From NCBI GenBank assembly GCA_964390645.1, contig CAYMLL010000289.1:1-9626 (forward strand): 9,626 bases of DNA, written 5' to 3'. Source of the DNA: CAYMLL01 sp964390645 (GTDB taxonomy: Bacteria; Planctomycetota; UBA8108). The translations under genes and the position numbers were made by a program. The notes under the pieces were generated by a model, which ran no database searches, had not been told where the DNA came from, and was given only the letters and a program-made list of their open reading frames with translations. Of this stretch, positions 1 through 6,459 are shown one piece after another. Positions within the stretch are counted from its first letter, which is position 1; each line of letters starts with the position of its first letter.

Positions 1-63
1 CGGTCAGAACGGTCAGAACGGTCAGAACGGTCAGAACGGTCAGAACGGTCAGAACGGTCAGAA
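1..63. repeat. 9-bp tandem repeat, seven perfect copies
   Basis: The unit CGGTCAGAA occurs seven times without a mismatch and begins at the first base of the window, so the array may extend further left. Read on the minus strand the unit is TTC-TGA-CCG, and the rightmost copy supplies the last Phe codon and the stop codon of transketolase. Because 9 is a multiple of 3, every further copy adds another in-frame TGA. There are no spacers, so this is a minisatellite and not a CRISPR array. It may be real or an assembly artefact at a contig edge. Confidence 0.95.
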
Positions 64-2070
64 CAGCTTCTGCGCCGCCGTCGCGATCTGCGTGCTGGTG
101 TAACCGTACTTCTCGGCCAGGTCGGCGATGGGCGCCGAGGCGCCGAATCCGTCGATGCCGTGGATCGCGCCCTCGCTTCCGACGTAGCGCTCCCAGCCGA
201 ATGGGCTCGCGGCCTCGACCGCAAGCCGCCGCGAGACGCCGGGCGGAAGCACGGACTCCCTGTACGCCGCGTCCTGTCGGTCGAAGAGCTCCCAGCAGGG
301 CAGGCTGACGACCCGCGGCCGAGAGCCCTTGTCGCGGAGAGCCTGTGCGGCCTCGCGCGTGACGGAGACCTCGGAGCCGCTGGCGATCAGGATGATGTCG
401 GGAGCGCCGTCACCCTCCTCCTTCTCGAGAACGTAGCCGCCGTGTTCGGCGCCATTGCCGAGCCCGGTGTCGTCGCGGATCGGCAGTCCCTGGCGCGTCA
501 ACAGCAGAGCGGTGGGGCCGTCCTTGCGCTCGAGCGCGATCGCCCACGCCGCGGCGGTCTCGTTCGCTTCCGCAGGGCGCACGACCCAGAGGTTCGGAAT
601 CGCGCGCAACGCTGCGATGTGCTCGACGGGCTGGTGAGTCGGCCCGTCCTCACCGAGGAAGATGCTGTCGTGAGTCCAGACGTAGATCGTCGGCTGCTTC
701 ATCAGCGCGGCGAGCCGCACGCTGGGTCGCATGTAGTCGCTGAAGACGAGAAAGGTGCCGCCGTAGGGGCGCAGGCCGCCGTGGAGCGCCATGCCGTTCA
801 TGGCGCCGCCCATGCCGTGCTCGCGGATGCCGAAGTGGATGTTGCGTCCGCCCATCTCTTCCGCGGTGACCGAAGGCTGACCCTGGACCGCCGTGTTGTT
901 CGAAGGTGCGAGGTCGGCGGAGCCGCCGATCAGCTCCGGCACGATCTCTGCGAGGGCGTTGATGACCTTGCCCGAGGCCGAGCGTGTCGCGAGGGCACCG
1001 TCCGTGGAGCTGAAGCGCGGCAGCGCGTCTCTCCAGCCCTCGGGAAGCTCGCCGCTCTGGGTGCGGTCCCACTCCGCGGCTCGCTCCGGGTACTTCTCGC
1101 GATAGTCGACGAGGAGCGCATCCCACTCGGCGTTCCTTGCGGCGCCGGCTTCTCCCGGCGCGGCGAAGACGGGCCTCACCTCCTCGGGCACCGTGCACTC
1201 GGGGTGGGTCCAGCCCAGCTGCTCGCGCGTCAACGCGCACTCCTCATCGCCGAGAGGGGCTCCGTGGACACCCGCCGTCCCCGACTTGTTGGGGCTGCCG
1301 CAGCCGATCGTTGTCCTGGCGATGATGATGCTCGGCTTCTCGCTCTGCGTACGCGCAGCGTCGAGCGCCGCGGCGATCGCGACGCGGTCCTGCCCGTCGA
1401 TTCTCTGGACGTGCCAGCCGTAGCTGTCGAAGCGTCCCGCGATGTCCTCACCGAACGCCAGGTCGGTGCCACCCTCGATCGTGATCTCGTTGTCGTCGTA
1501 GAAGTAGATCAGCTTGCCGAGCCGGAGGTGTCCCGCCAGCGAGGCGGCCTCGTGTGAGATTCCCTCCATCAGGTCGCCGTCGGACACCAGCGCGTAGGTG
1601 TGGTGGTCGACGATCCGGTGCTCCGGCGTGTTGAACCGTGCCGCGAGCAGGCTCTCCGCGAGCGCCATGCCGACCGCGTTGGCGCAACCCTGACCGAGGG
1701 GGCCGGTCGTCGTCTCGACGCCCGGGGTGTCCCCGTACTCCGGGTGGCCGGGAGTCGCCGAGCCGAGCTGGCGGAAGTTTCTGAGCTCGTCGAGCGAGAC
1801 ATCGTAGCCGCTCAGGTGCAGCATCGAGTAGAGCAGCATCGAGCCGTGGCCGGCGGAGAGCACGAAGCGGTCCCGGTCCGGCCACATCGGGTTGCGAGGA
1901 TTGAAGTTGAGAGCTCGCGTCAGAAGGACGTACGCAAAGTCGGCGCAGCCCATCGGCAGGCCGGGGTGACCGCTCCTGGCACGCTGGACGCACTCGAAAG
2001 AGAGGACGCGGATCGTGTTGACGGCGAGCTGCTCGAGCCGCTCCTGATCGCTCACAGGGGTGCTCGTCAT
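58..2070 (-). CDS. tkt: Transketolase, complete
   Basis: Transketolase (EC 2.2.1.1) is a cytoplasmic thiamine-diphosphate enzyme. It moves two-carbon ketol units between sugar phosphates in the pentose phosphate pathway and, in autotrophs, the Calvin cycle. The 670-residue product has the usual family length. The N-terminal domain has SGHPGLPMG (residues 33-41), GHG (74-76), TTTGPLGQG (120-128), the diphosphate and Mg motif SDGDLMEG (163-170) with Asn194, and His269. The pyrimidine domain has GIREHGM with the catalytic-type Glu417, then GEDGPTHQP (473-481). The C-terminal domain ends in KLF. The Gly usually written first in GDG is Ser163, a variant I believe occurs in intact family members. 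I chose the ATG at 2070 because the protein then begins just before the conserved LAVNTIR and GHPG region, with a weak AGAG stretch upstream. An in-frame ATG at 2130 would add 20 Pro/Arg-rich residues. The stop is TGA. The gene diverges from the operon on its right. Confidence 0.96.
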   Translation of the reverse strand: MTSTPVSDQERLEQLAVNTIRVLSFECVQRARSGHPGLPMGCADFAYVLLTRALNFNPRNPMWPDRDRFVLSAGHGSMLLYSMLHLSGYDVSLDELRNFRQLGSATPGHPEYGDTPGVETTTGPLGQGCANAVGMALAESLLAARFNTPEHRIVDHHTYALVSDGDLMEGISHEAASLAGHLRLGKLIYFYDDNEITIEGGTDLAFGEDIAGRFDSYGWHVQRIDGQDRVAIAAALDAARTQSEKPSIIIARTTIGCGSPNKSGTAGVHGAPLGDEECALTREQLGWTHPECTVPEEVRPVFAAPGEAGAARNAEWDALLVDYREKYPERAAEWDRTQSGELPEGWRDALPRFSSTDGALATRSASGKVINALAEIVPELIGGSADLAPSNNTAVQGQPSVTAEEMGGRNIHFGIREHGMGGAMNGMALHGGLRPYGGTFLVFSDYMRPSVRLAALMKQPTIYVWTHDSIFLGEDGPTHQPVEHIAALRAIPNLWVVRPAEANETAAAWAIALERKDGPTALLLTRQGLPIRDDTGLGNGAEHGGYVLEKEEGDGAPDIILIASGSEVSVTREAAQALRDKGSRPRVVSLPCWELFDRQDAAYRESVLPPGVSRRLAVEAASPFGWERYVGSEGAIHGIDGFGASAPIADLAEKYGYTSTQIATAAQKLF

Positions 2071-2240
2071 GCGGATTCTCTGTTCGTGCGGGGGTCTCGG
2101 GGGAGGCGGTCTGGAGTCAAAGCGCGGCATCGTACGCAGAGCTTACGGAGGCCCGCAACAGAATTCCCAGGGCCGCGGAAGCTCGCCACGTCGGCACGTC
2201 CCTTGCGGTCCCGTCTCCGTAGCACATTCTGCTGCGGGGA

Positions 2241-2269
2241 TTTACAAGCTGTGCATGGGCCGGTAAAAT
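2241..2269 (+). promoter_or_regulatory. Predicted sigma-70-type promoter of the amidohydrolase operon
   Basis: TTTACA (2241-2246) and TAAAAT (2264-2269) each match five of six bases of the -35 and -10 consensus and are separated by exactly 17 bases. In such GC-rich DNA this AT-rich pair stands out. Transcription would start near 2276, giving a leader of about 260 nt that contains both short tandem repeats before the ATG at 2535. This is prediction by eye only. Confidence 0.55.
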
Positions 2270-2317
2270 CGAACCTGATAACGGGATAGCGCAGCGACCG
2301 AACCCGCGCGACCCTTT

Positions 2318-2345
2318 CCTTTCGACCCGGCCCTTTCGACCCGGC
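2318..2345. repeat. 14-bp tandem duplication
   Basis: CCTTTCGACCCGGC is present twice, back to back and identical, in the presumed leader of the amidohydrolase operon. It has no obvious dyad symmetry. A simple slippage duplication is the likeliest origin. Confidence 0.9.
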
Positions 2346-2419
2346 AGAACTGCGTCTGTTACCGGGACCCTGCTCCCCGCGCCGCAAGGCCGACTTTGCG
2401 CTATTTGGCGGAGTTCATC

Positions 2420-2471
2420 GACGGGGGAGATCCACGGGGGAGATCGACGGGGGCGATCGACGGGGGAGATC
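2420..2471. repeat. 13-bp direct repeat, four copies
   Basis: The unit GACGGGGGAGATC occurs four times head to tail. Copies 1 and 4 are identical, copy 2 begins with C and copy 3 has GGGCGATC in place of GGGAGATC. The array ends 63 bases before the ATG of the first amidohydrolase gene and lies downstream of the predicted promoter, so it would be transcribed. Each copy carries a GATC site. It could be a repeated protein-binding site, a leader RNA element or a neutral minisatellite; the sequence does not decide. Confidence 0.9.
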
Positions 2472-2534
2472 GTCCCGAGGCTTCGCTCCGACCGCCGACT
2501 CGCCCGCCCGGGCAAGCCCACTCGAACCCCATCC

Positions 2535-3197
2535 ATGCTCCCACAGCGATCCTTCCTCGCCCGCGCTCGCGTCGTCTGCGGGTGTATCCGCGTCGCGCTC
2601 GTCTGTCTCGTCGCGGTCGGCCCGGTGTCTTCCGCGCTCGCCGGCGGATCCACGGTGATCGATGGCGCGACGGTCCACGTCGGCACGGGTGGCGTCATCC
2701 TCGACGGGGTGATCGTGCTCACGGACGGGAAGATCGCCGCCGTGGGCCGTCGGGGTGAGGTCGAGATTCCCGCGTCCGCGGAGAGGATCGACGCTGCGGG
2801 GCTTCACGCCACTCCCGGCCTCGTCGACCTGCGCGGGCAGCTGCTGTCACCGAAGCCGTCCGTGCCGGTCTACCGCGTGCCGAGCGGCACCCTGCTGGCC
2901 GACGGCATCGACGTCTTCGCGAGCGGCTGGGAGTCCGTGCGCGATGACGGTGTGACCACGGTCGCGATCGGCTCCTGGCGAGGCACCTCGCTCAGCGGCG
3001 CCGGCGTCGTTCTCAAGCTCCGCCAGCCGGGTGACGCGGGCTTCGATGAGGCCGATCCCTACCGTGGTCTTCTCCTGGCCCGGGACTCCCACGTCGTTCT
3101 CGCTCTCGGCGCCTCGGGTAGCGGCTCGACGAGTGCCGAGCGTCTCGAGCAGTACTACCGGCTGCGCAAGATGCTCAAGTCGGTGCGGTACTACTAG
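2535..3197 (+). CDS. Amidohydrolase-like exported protein, 5' open part (module A, first half)
   Basis: This is the 220-codon open part of gene 1, from the ATG to the first in-frame TAG. Residues 1-36 look like a Sec signal peptide: Arg at 5, 10 and 12, a hydrophobic core near 18-30, and cleavage after ALA before GGS. Then comes the N-terminal half of a COG1228-type amidohydrolase: the beta-sandwich start (DGATVHVG), VLTDGKIAAVG (61-71), ATPGLVDLRGQLL (92-104), DDGVTTVAIG (137-146) and SGAGVVLKL (154-162). The family's zinc-binding HxH should follow PGLVD, but the sequence there is LRGQ, so the site is lost. The same frame continues after the TAG codons to 6398, so this is probably not an independent short protein. 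No clear ribosome binding site is visible. It is the first gene of the probable operon. Confidence 0.85.
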   Translation: MLPQRSFLARARVVCGCIRVALVCLVAVGPVSSALAGGSTVIDGATVHVGTGGVILDGVIVLTDGKIAAVGRRGEVEIPASAERIDAAGLHATPGLVDLRGQLLSPKPSVPVYRVPSGTLLADGIDVFASGWESVRDDGVTTVAIGSWRGTSLSGAGVVLKLRQPGDAGFDEADPYRGLLLARDSHVVLALGASGSGSTSAERLEQYYRLRKMLKSVRYY

Positions 3198-3272
3198 ACG
3201 TCATGGTAGGACTACCTCAAGTCCGTCGACAAGTACAACGTCTACTACTCGTAGAACAACGAGGCGATGTAG
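3195..3272 (+). other. Cluster of four in-frame TAG codons in gene 1
   Basis: TAG codons stand at 3195, 3207, 3252 and 3270, all in the reading frame that runs from 2535 to 6398. There is no TAA or TGA among them and no frame change. Reading each TAG as X gives YYXTSWXDYLK, then YYSXNNEAMXDGKK, which looks like an ordinary helical charged linker of this family. GAG, CAG and AAG are each one first-base change from TAG. The choices are consensus errors, a decayed gene or amber readthrough. Confidence 0.9.
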
Positions 3273-6200
3273 GACGGCAAGAAGGACGGGAAGAAGTCCG
3301 AGAAGAAGAAGCCGAAGCCGCCGAGTCGTCCGAAGCGCGACATCTCCAGGGAGATTCTCTCGCGAGCTCTCGCCGGCGAGATCGCGACGCTTCTGGAGGC
3401 GCACCGACCTGACGATCTCCAGTACGCGCGCCGGATTCACGAGGAGTTCGGCCTCGCGTTCACGATCGTGGGCGCCACGCGCGCAGGCGAGGTCGCCGAG
3501 GAGCTCGCGGAGGCGAAGTTACCGGTCGCTAACGAGACCGTCCAGCTCAATTACCGGGCTCTAGAGTACCGCNNNNNNNNNNGGGGTTCCGCGGGGCCGC
3601 GGGGTCGCCCGGGCCAAACCCCGGGGGGGCGGACGCCGCCCCCGGGGTCGCGTTATCTTCGGCTGCAAGCCTGCGCCGCGGTGCGCGGCGGGCTCGATCG
3701 CGAGAAGGCGCTCGGCGCGATCACCATCGAGGCGGCTCGTGCGCTCGGGCTGGACGGACGCATCGGCTCGATCGACAGCGGCAAGGACGCCGACCTGGTG
3801 CTCTTCGACGGCGATCCTCTCGACTCCCGCTCACGTGTCGTGCAGGTCATCGTCGATGGAGTGGTCGGGAAGCGTCGCGAACTGGTGGAGCATGTTCGCT
3901 GGCCGCGGCTCGCCCCGGGTGCTGAGAGTGCGTCCGCATCGCCCGGCAAGAGCGCTTTCGCGCTCGGCAAGAGGGTGCCCGTGCGTATCCTGCGCGGCGC
4001 TCGCGTGGTTCGGGTCCAGCGCCAGCGGGGCGAAGTCCTCGTCGAGGACGGGCTGACGATCGTCGTCGAGGACGGCAAGATCGCGCGGGTCACGAAGGAC
4101 GAGGTGGGCGACCGGGACGGAGCCGTTGTGCACGATCTTGGCGGCAAGTGGCTGCTCCCGGGTTTTGTGGACGCGCATTCCCACCTCGGGCTGCAGGGCG
4201 AGACGGACGACGTCTCGTTCGCCGTCAACGAGGAGCTGCGCATCCTCGATGGCTTCGATCCCTGGAACCGGGAGATCGAGCTTCACCTCCGCCGCGGCGT
4301 CACCTCCGTGGCGCTGAGCCCGGGGCGAATGAACGTCGTCGGAGGCGAGATCAGCGTCCTCAAGCTCGTGCCGCGCAGCGTGCCGGTGCGTGTTGTCCGG
4401 GGAGCCGGAAGCGTCAAGACATCGCTGGCGCCGAACTTCGGCCTGCCTCGCTACCCGGTCGCGACGAGTGGCGCCTTCGACGTCCTCGAGAGCTGGTTGC
4501 GCCGGCGCAAGACGAGCTCGGGCGACGCGCCGGGTTCGATCCTCGTCTACTTCGAGTCGCTGTCGCAGGCGGAGCGCCTGCTGCTCGGGGATGCGGCGGC
4601 GGATTGCCGTCTCATCTTCCTCGAGGGAGTCGGCACCGATTCTCGCACCTTCGGGGAGATTCCCACGAGCGAGCCCGTGATCATCGGCCCCTACTCGACC
4701 GTCGAGCCCGAGCGCGTGCTGCGCGCTCCCGGGGTGCTCGAGGAGAAGGGGCGCGCCTTCGCGTTCTCGACCGCCGGCTCGCGAGATGATCTGCTGACGA
4801 CGGCCGTGCTGTCCATCCACCACGGTCTCGGCGACGATGCCGCGCTTCTTGCGCTGACCTCGACGCCGGCGCTGATCCACCGAGCCGCCGGCCGAGTCGG
4901 CAACATCGAGGAAGGCGCCGATGCGGACCTGGTCGTCTGGAGCGACAACCCGTTCACCATGACCGGACGCGTCGAGCAGGTCTTCATCGACGGCGAGCTC
5001 CTCGTCGACGGTGACCGCACCTTCGAGGGTCGCGTCGGGACACTCGCGACCGGGCCCTCGGCGGCAGCCGGGGTGATCGGGGATCGTGCCGTCGCCCATG
5101 CGCCGGTGCGCGAGCATGCGACGGTGCTCGGTGGCGCCACCGCTTCCATGCCCGCCGAGGAGCGGAGCTACCTGCTGCGAGCACGGCGCGTCTACCCCGT
5201 GTCCCGGGCGCCGATCGACGGCGGCGAGGTGCTCGTGCGGGCCGGCAAGATCGTCGCTGTCGGCGAGCCCGGCTCGCTCGATGCCGACGGTGCCACCGTC
5301 GTCGACGTCGACGGATCGCTCGTTCCCGGGCTCGTCGACGCCGGGTCGGGCGTCGGCATCTCCGGTCGGCGCGTCGATGAGTTCCGTGAGCTGACGCCGG
5401 CGCTTCACAGCGGGGACGGGATCGATCTCGACGCTACCGCGCGCCGGCTGGCGCTGTTCGGAGGCGTCACGACCGCGGCCGTGACCCCGGGCAATCGCAA
5501 CGTCGTCGGCGGCTTCGGGGCCGTGATGAAGACATCCGGCCGCAGCCTCCGACACGCCCTCGTGGAGCGCGAGCCCTTCGTGGCTCTGTCTCTCAGCGCG
5601 CTGGCGGCCGCGAGCAACCGATCGCTGCGATCCGGCGTGCCGAACACGTTCTACTACCGTATTCCGACGACCCGGATGGGCACCGTCTACCTCGCGCGTC
5701 GGGCGTTGCTCGAGGCGAAGCACGGTGGCTGGCCGCAGAGCTTGGCAGAGGGCGACGTCCTCGAGAGCGGTCTCTCCGAGATGCTGCGACCCGTCGAGCG
5801 TGCGGTCCTGCGCGATGTCCTCGCCGGCAAGCGCCGGCTGCGTGTGCGTGCCGACACGCACGCCGAGATCCACACGGCGTTGCGGCTGGCCGCGGAGTTC
5901 GAGATCCGGGTGCAGATCGAGGGCGGGCGTGAGTCCCTGCGCACGATCGGAGTGCTGAAGGACGCCGGCGTCTCGGTGATCCTCGACGCGGACGACGTCT
6001 GGTCGCGCCACGAGCTGGACGCCAACCCGCACGTCGGTGCGCGAATTCCCGCCGAGCTCGCCAGGGCCGGGGTGCCTTTCGCGATCCAGTCGGGCTCCGC
6101 GACGACGCTGCACTTCTTGCGCGAGCGCGTCGCGTGGATGCTGCGATCCGGACTTCCGGCGGACGCGGCGCTCGAGGCGATCACGCTCACTCCCGCGCGC

Positions 6201-6398
6201 CTGCTCGGTATCGATCAACGAGTCGGCAGCCTCTCCGCGGGCCGGGACGCCGACCTGCTGGCCATCGGCGGTGAGCCGTTCTCCATCACGGCGCCGCTTC
6301 TGTGGGTCATGGTCGACGGGCTCATCGTCCCGATCGACGGTCCCGCGCCGGTCGACAGGAAGCCCGACCGGCAGGAGCCCCGCGTCAAGACGTTTTGA
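3273..6398 (+). CDS. Triple-module amidohydrolase-like protein, 3' open part (end of module A, modules B and C)
   Basis: This is the continuation of gene 1 in the same frame as 2535, open from the last TAG to a TGA and containing the 10-N gap. After a Lys-rich linker (about 3273-3340) come the later strands of module A (GEIATLLEAHRPDDL, IVGATRAGEVAEEL). After the gap follows its C-terminal signature GSIDSGKDADLVLFDGDP (3765-3818). Module B spans about 3975-5003. It has PGFVDAHSH, the only intact HxH in the window (His codons at 4176 and 4182), and GNIEEGADADLVV. Its strand-5 His is replaced (LVYFES), as are the strand-6 His (FLEGVGT) and strand-8 Asp (FSTAGS). Module C spans about 5154-6332. 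It has LVDAGSGVG in place of HxH, the TTRMGT motif and GSLSAGRDADLL, and also lacks the other ligands. A GTG at 3468 lies inside a core strand and is not a believable start. Function unknown; probably catalytically inactive. Confidence 0.85.
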   Translation, partial: DGKKDGKKSEKKKPKPPSRPKRDISREILSRALAGEIATLLEAHRPDDLQYARRIHEEFGLAFTIVGATRAGEVAEELAEAKLPVANETVQLNYRALEYRXXXXGSAGPRGRPGQTPGGRTPPPGSRYLRLQACAAVRGGLDREKALGAITIEAARALGLDGRIGSIDSGKDADLVLFDGDPLDSRSRVVQVIVDGVVGKRRELVEHVRWPRLAPGAESASASPGKSAFALGKRVPVRILRGARVVRVQRQRGEVLVEDGLTIVVEDGKIARVTKDEVGDRDGAVVHDLGGKWLLPGFVDAHSHLGLQGETDDVSFAVNEELRILDGFDPWNREIELHLRRGVTSVALSPGRMNVVGGEISVLKLVPRSVPVRVVRGAGSVKTSLAPNFGLPRYPVATSGAFDVLESWLRRRKTSSGDAPGSILVYFESLSQAERLLLGDAAADCRLIFLEGVGTDSRTFGEIPTSEPVIIGPYSTVEPERVLRAPGVLEEKGRAFAFSTAGSRDDLLTTAVLSIHHGLGDDAALLALTSTPALIHRAAGRVGNIEEGADADLVVWSDNPFTMTGRVEQVFIDGELLVDGDRTFEGRVGTLATGPSAAAGVIGDRAVAHAPVREHATVLGGATASMPAEERSYLLRARRVYPVSRAPIDGGEVLVRAGKIVAVGEPGSLDADGATVVDVDGSLVPGLVDAGSGVGISGRRVDEFRELTPALHSGDGIDLDATARRLALFGGVTTAAVTPGNRNVVGGFGAVMKTSGRSLRHALVEREPFVALSLSALAAASNRSLRSGVPNTFYYRIPTTRMGTVYLARRALLEAKHGGWPQSLAEGDVLESGLSEMLRPVERAVLRDVLAGKRRLRVRADTHAEIHTALRLAAEFEIRVQIEGGRESLRTIGVLKDAGVSVILDADDVWSRHELDANPHVGARIPAELARAGVPFAIQSGSATTLHFLRERVAWMLRSGLPADAALEAITLTPARLLGIDQRVGSLSAGRDADLLAIGGEPFSITAPLLWVMVDGLIVPIDGPAPVDRKPDRQEPRVKTF
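3573..3582. other. Assembly gap (10 N) with suspect flanks
   Basis: Ten N lie inside module A of gene 1. By comparison with the complete modules, a few tens of residues between the strand-6/7 region and the LRLQACAAVRGGL helix are missing or garbled. The bases before the gap carry rare TTA and CTA codons, and the bases after it (3583-3650) are almost pure G and C. The true gap length is unknown, so the apparent in-frame passage may be chance. Confidence 0.95.
3619..3647. repeat. Extreme-GC inverted repeat beside the gap
   Basis: The left arm at 3619-3632 and the right arm at 3636-3647 pair over 12 bp, with two extra G in the left arm and a 3-base loop. Such a hairpin can stop sequencing polymerases and may explain the gap, or it may be a low-quality read end. 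It is followed by TCGCG and not by a T run, so it is not an intrinsic terminator. It would also lie inside a coding sequence. Confidence 0.6.
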
Positions 6399-6459
6399 GC
6401 ACGATCACGAACCGCCTCCGAGCCACATGAGTTCCAGATTTCCTTCCTCGAGACGACCC

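Larger units (their letters stand above)
2071..2534. other. Divergent intergenic region with promoter and short repeats
   Basis: About 460 bases separate tkt from the first amidohydrolase gene. I see no convincing gene here. The region holds one plausible plus-strand promoter, a 14-bp tandem duplication and a four-copy 13-bp repeat, each listed separately. I found no clear promoter for tkt: a TTGACT on the minus strand (2115-2120) has no -10 box at a workable distance. There is no strong intrinsic terminator. No good Shine-Dalgarno sequence precedes the ATG at 2535. Confidence 0.7.

Noticed and set aside
1..63. Possible CRISPR array at the left end
   Set aside because: Units are 9 bp and directly adjacent, with no unique spacers; it is a simple tandem repeat.
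160..1557. Long plus-strand open frame opposite transketolase
   Set aside because: It overlaps the strongly supported tkt gene and encodes a low-complexity Arg/Val-rich product without motifs.
2092..2120. TTGACT on the minus strand as a tkt promoter
   Set aside because: No -10-like hexamer occurs 16-18 bases downstream; the sequence there is GC-rich.
2241..2269. Minus-strand promoter overlapping the plus-strand one
   Set aside because: The reverse complement gives TTTACC and TGTAAA, only four of six matches each, with a short 15-base spacer.
3195..3272. Selenocysteine insertion
   Set aside because: The internal stops are TAG, not TGA, and four occur close together in a linker with no active-site context.
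3468..3470. GTG as a start for an independent second gene
   Set aside because: It falls in a core strand of module A, with family sequence continuing upstream in the same frame, and it has no ribosome binding site or signal peptide.
3619..3647. Rho-independent terminator within gene 1
   Set aside because: No T run follows the hairpin and it lies inside an open frame next to a gap; a sequencing or assembly effect is likelier.
3831..6218. Very long open frame on the minus strand opposite gene 1
   Set aside because: It is antisense to clear amidohydrolase modules, has Arg/His/Asp-rich composition and no recognisable domain. Long antisense open frames are usual in high-GC coding DNA.
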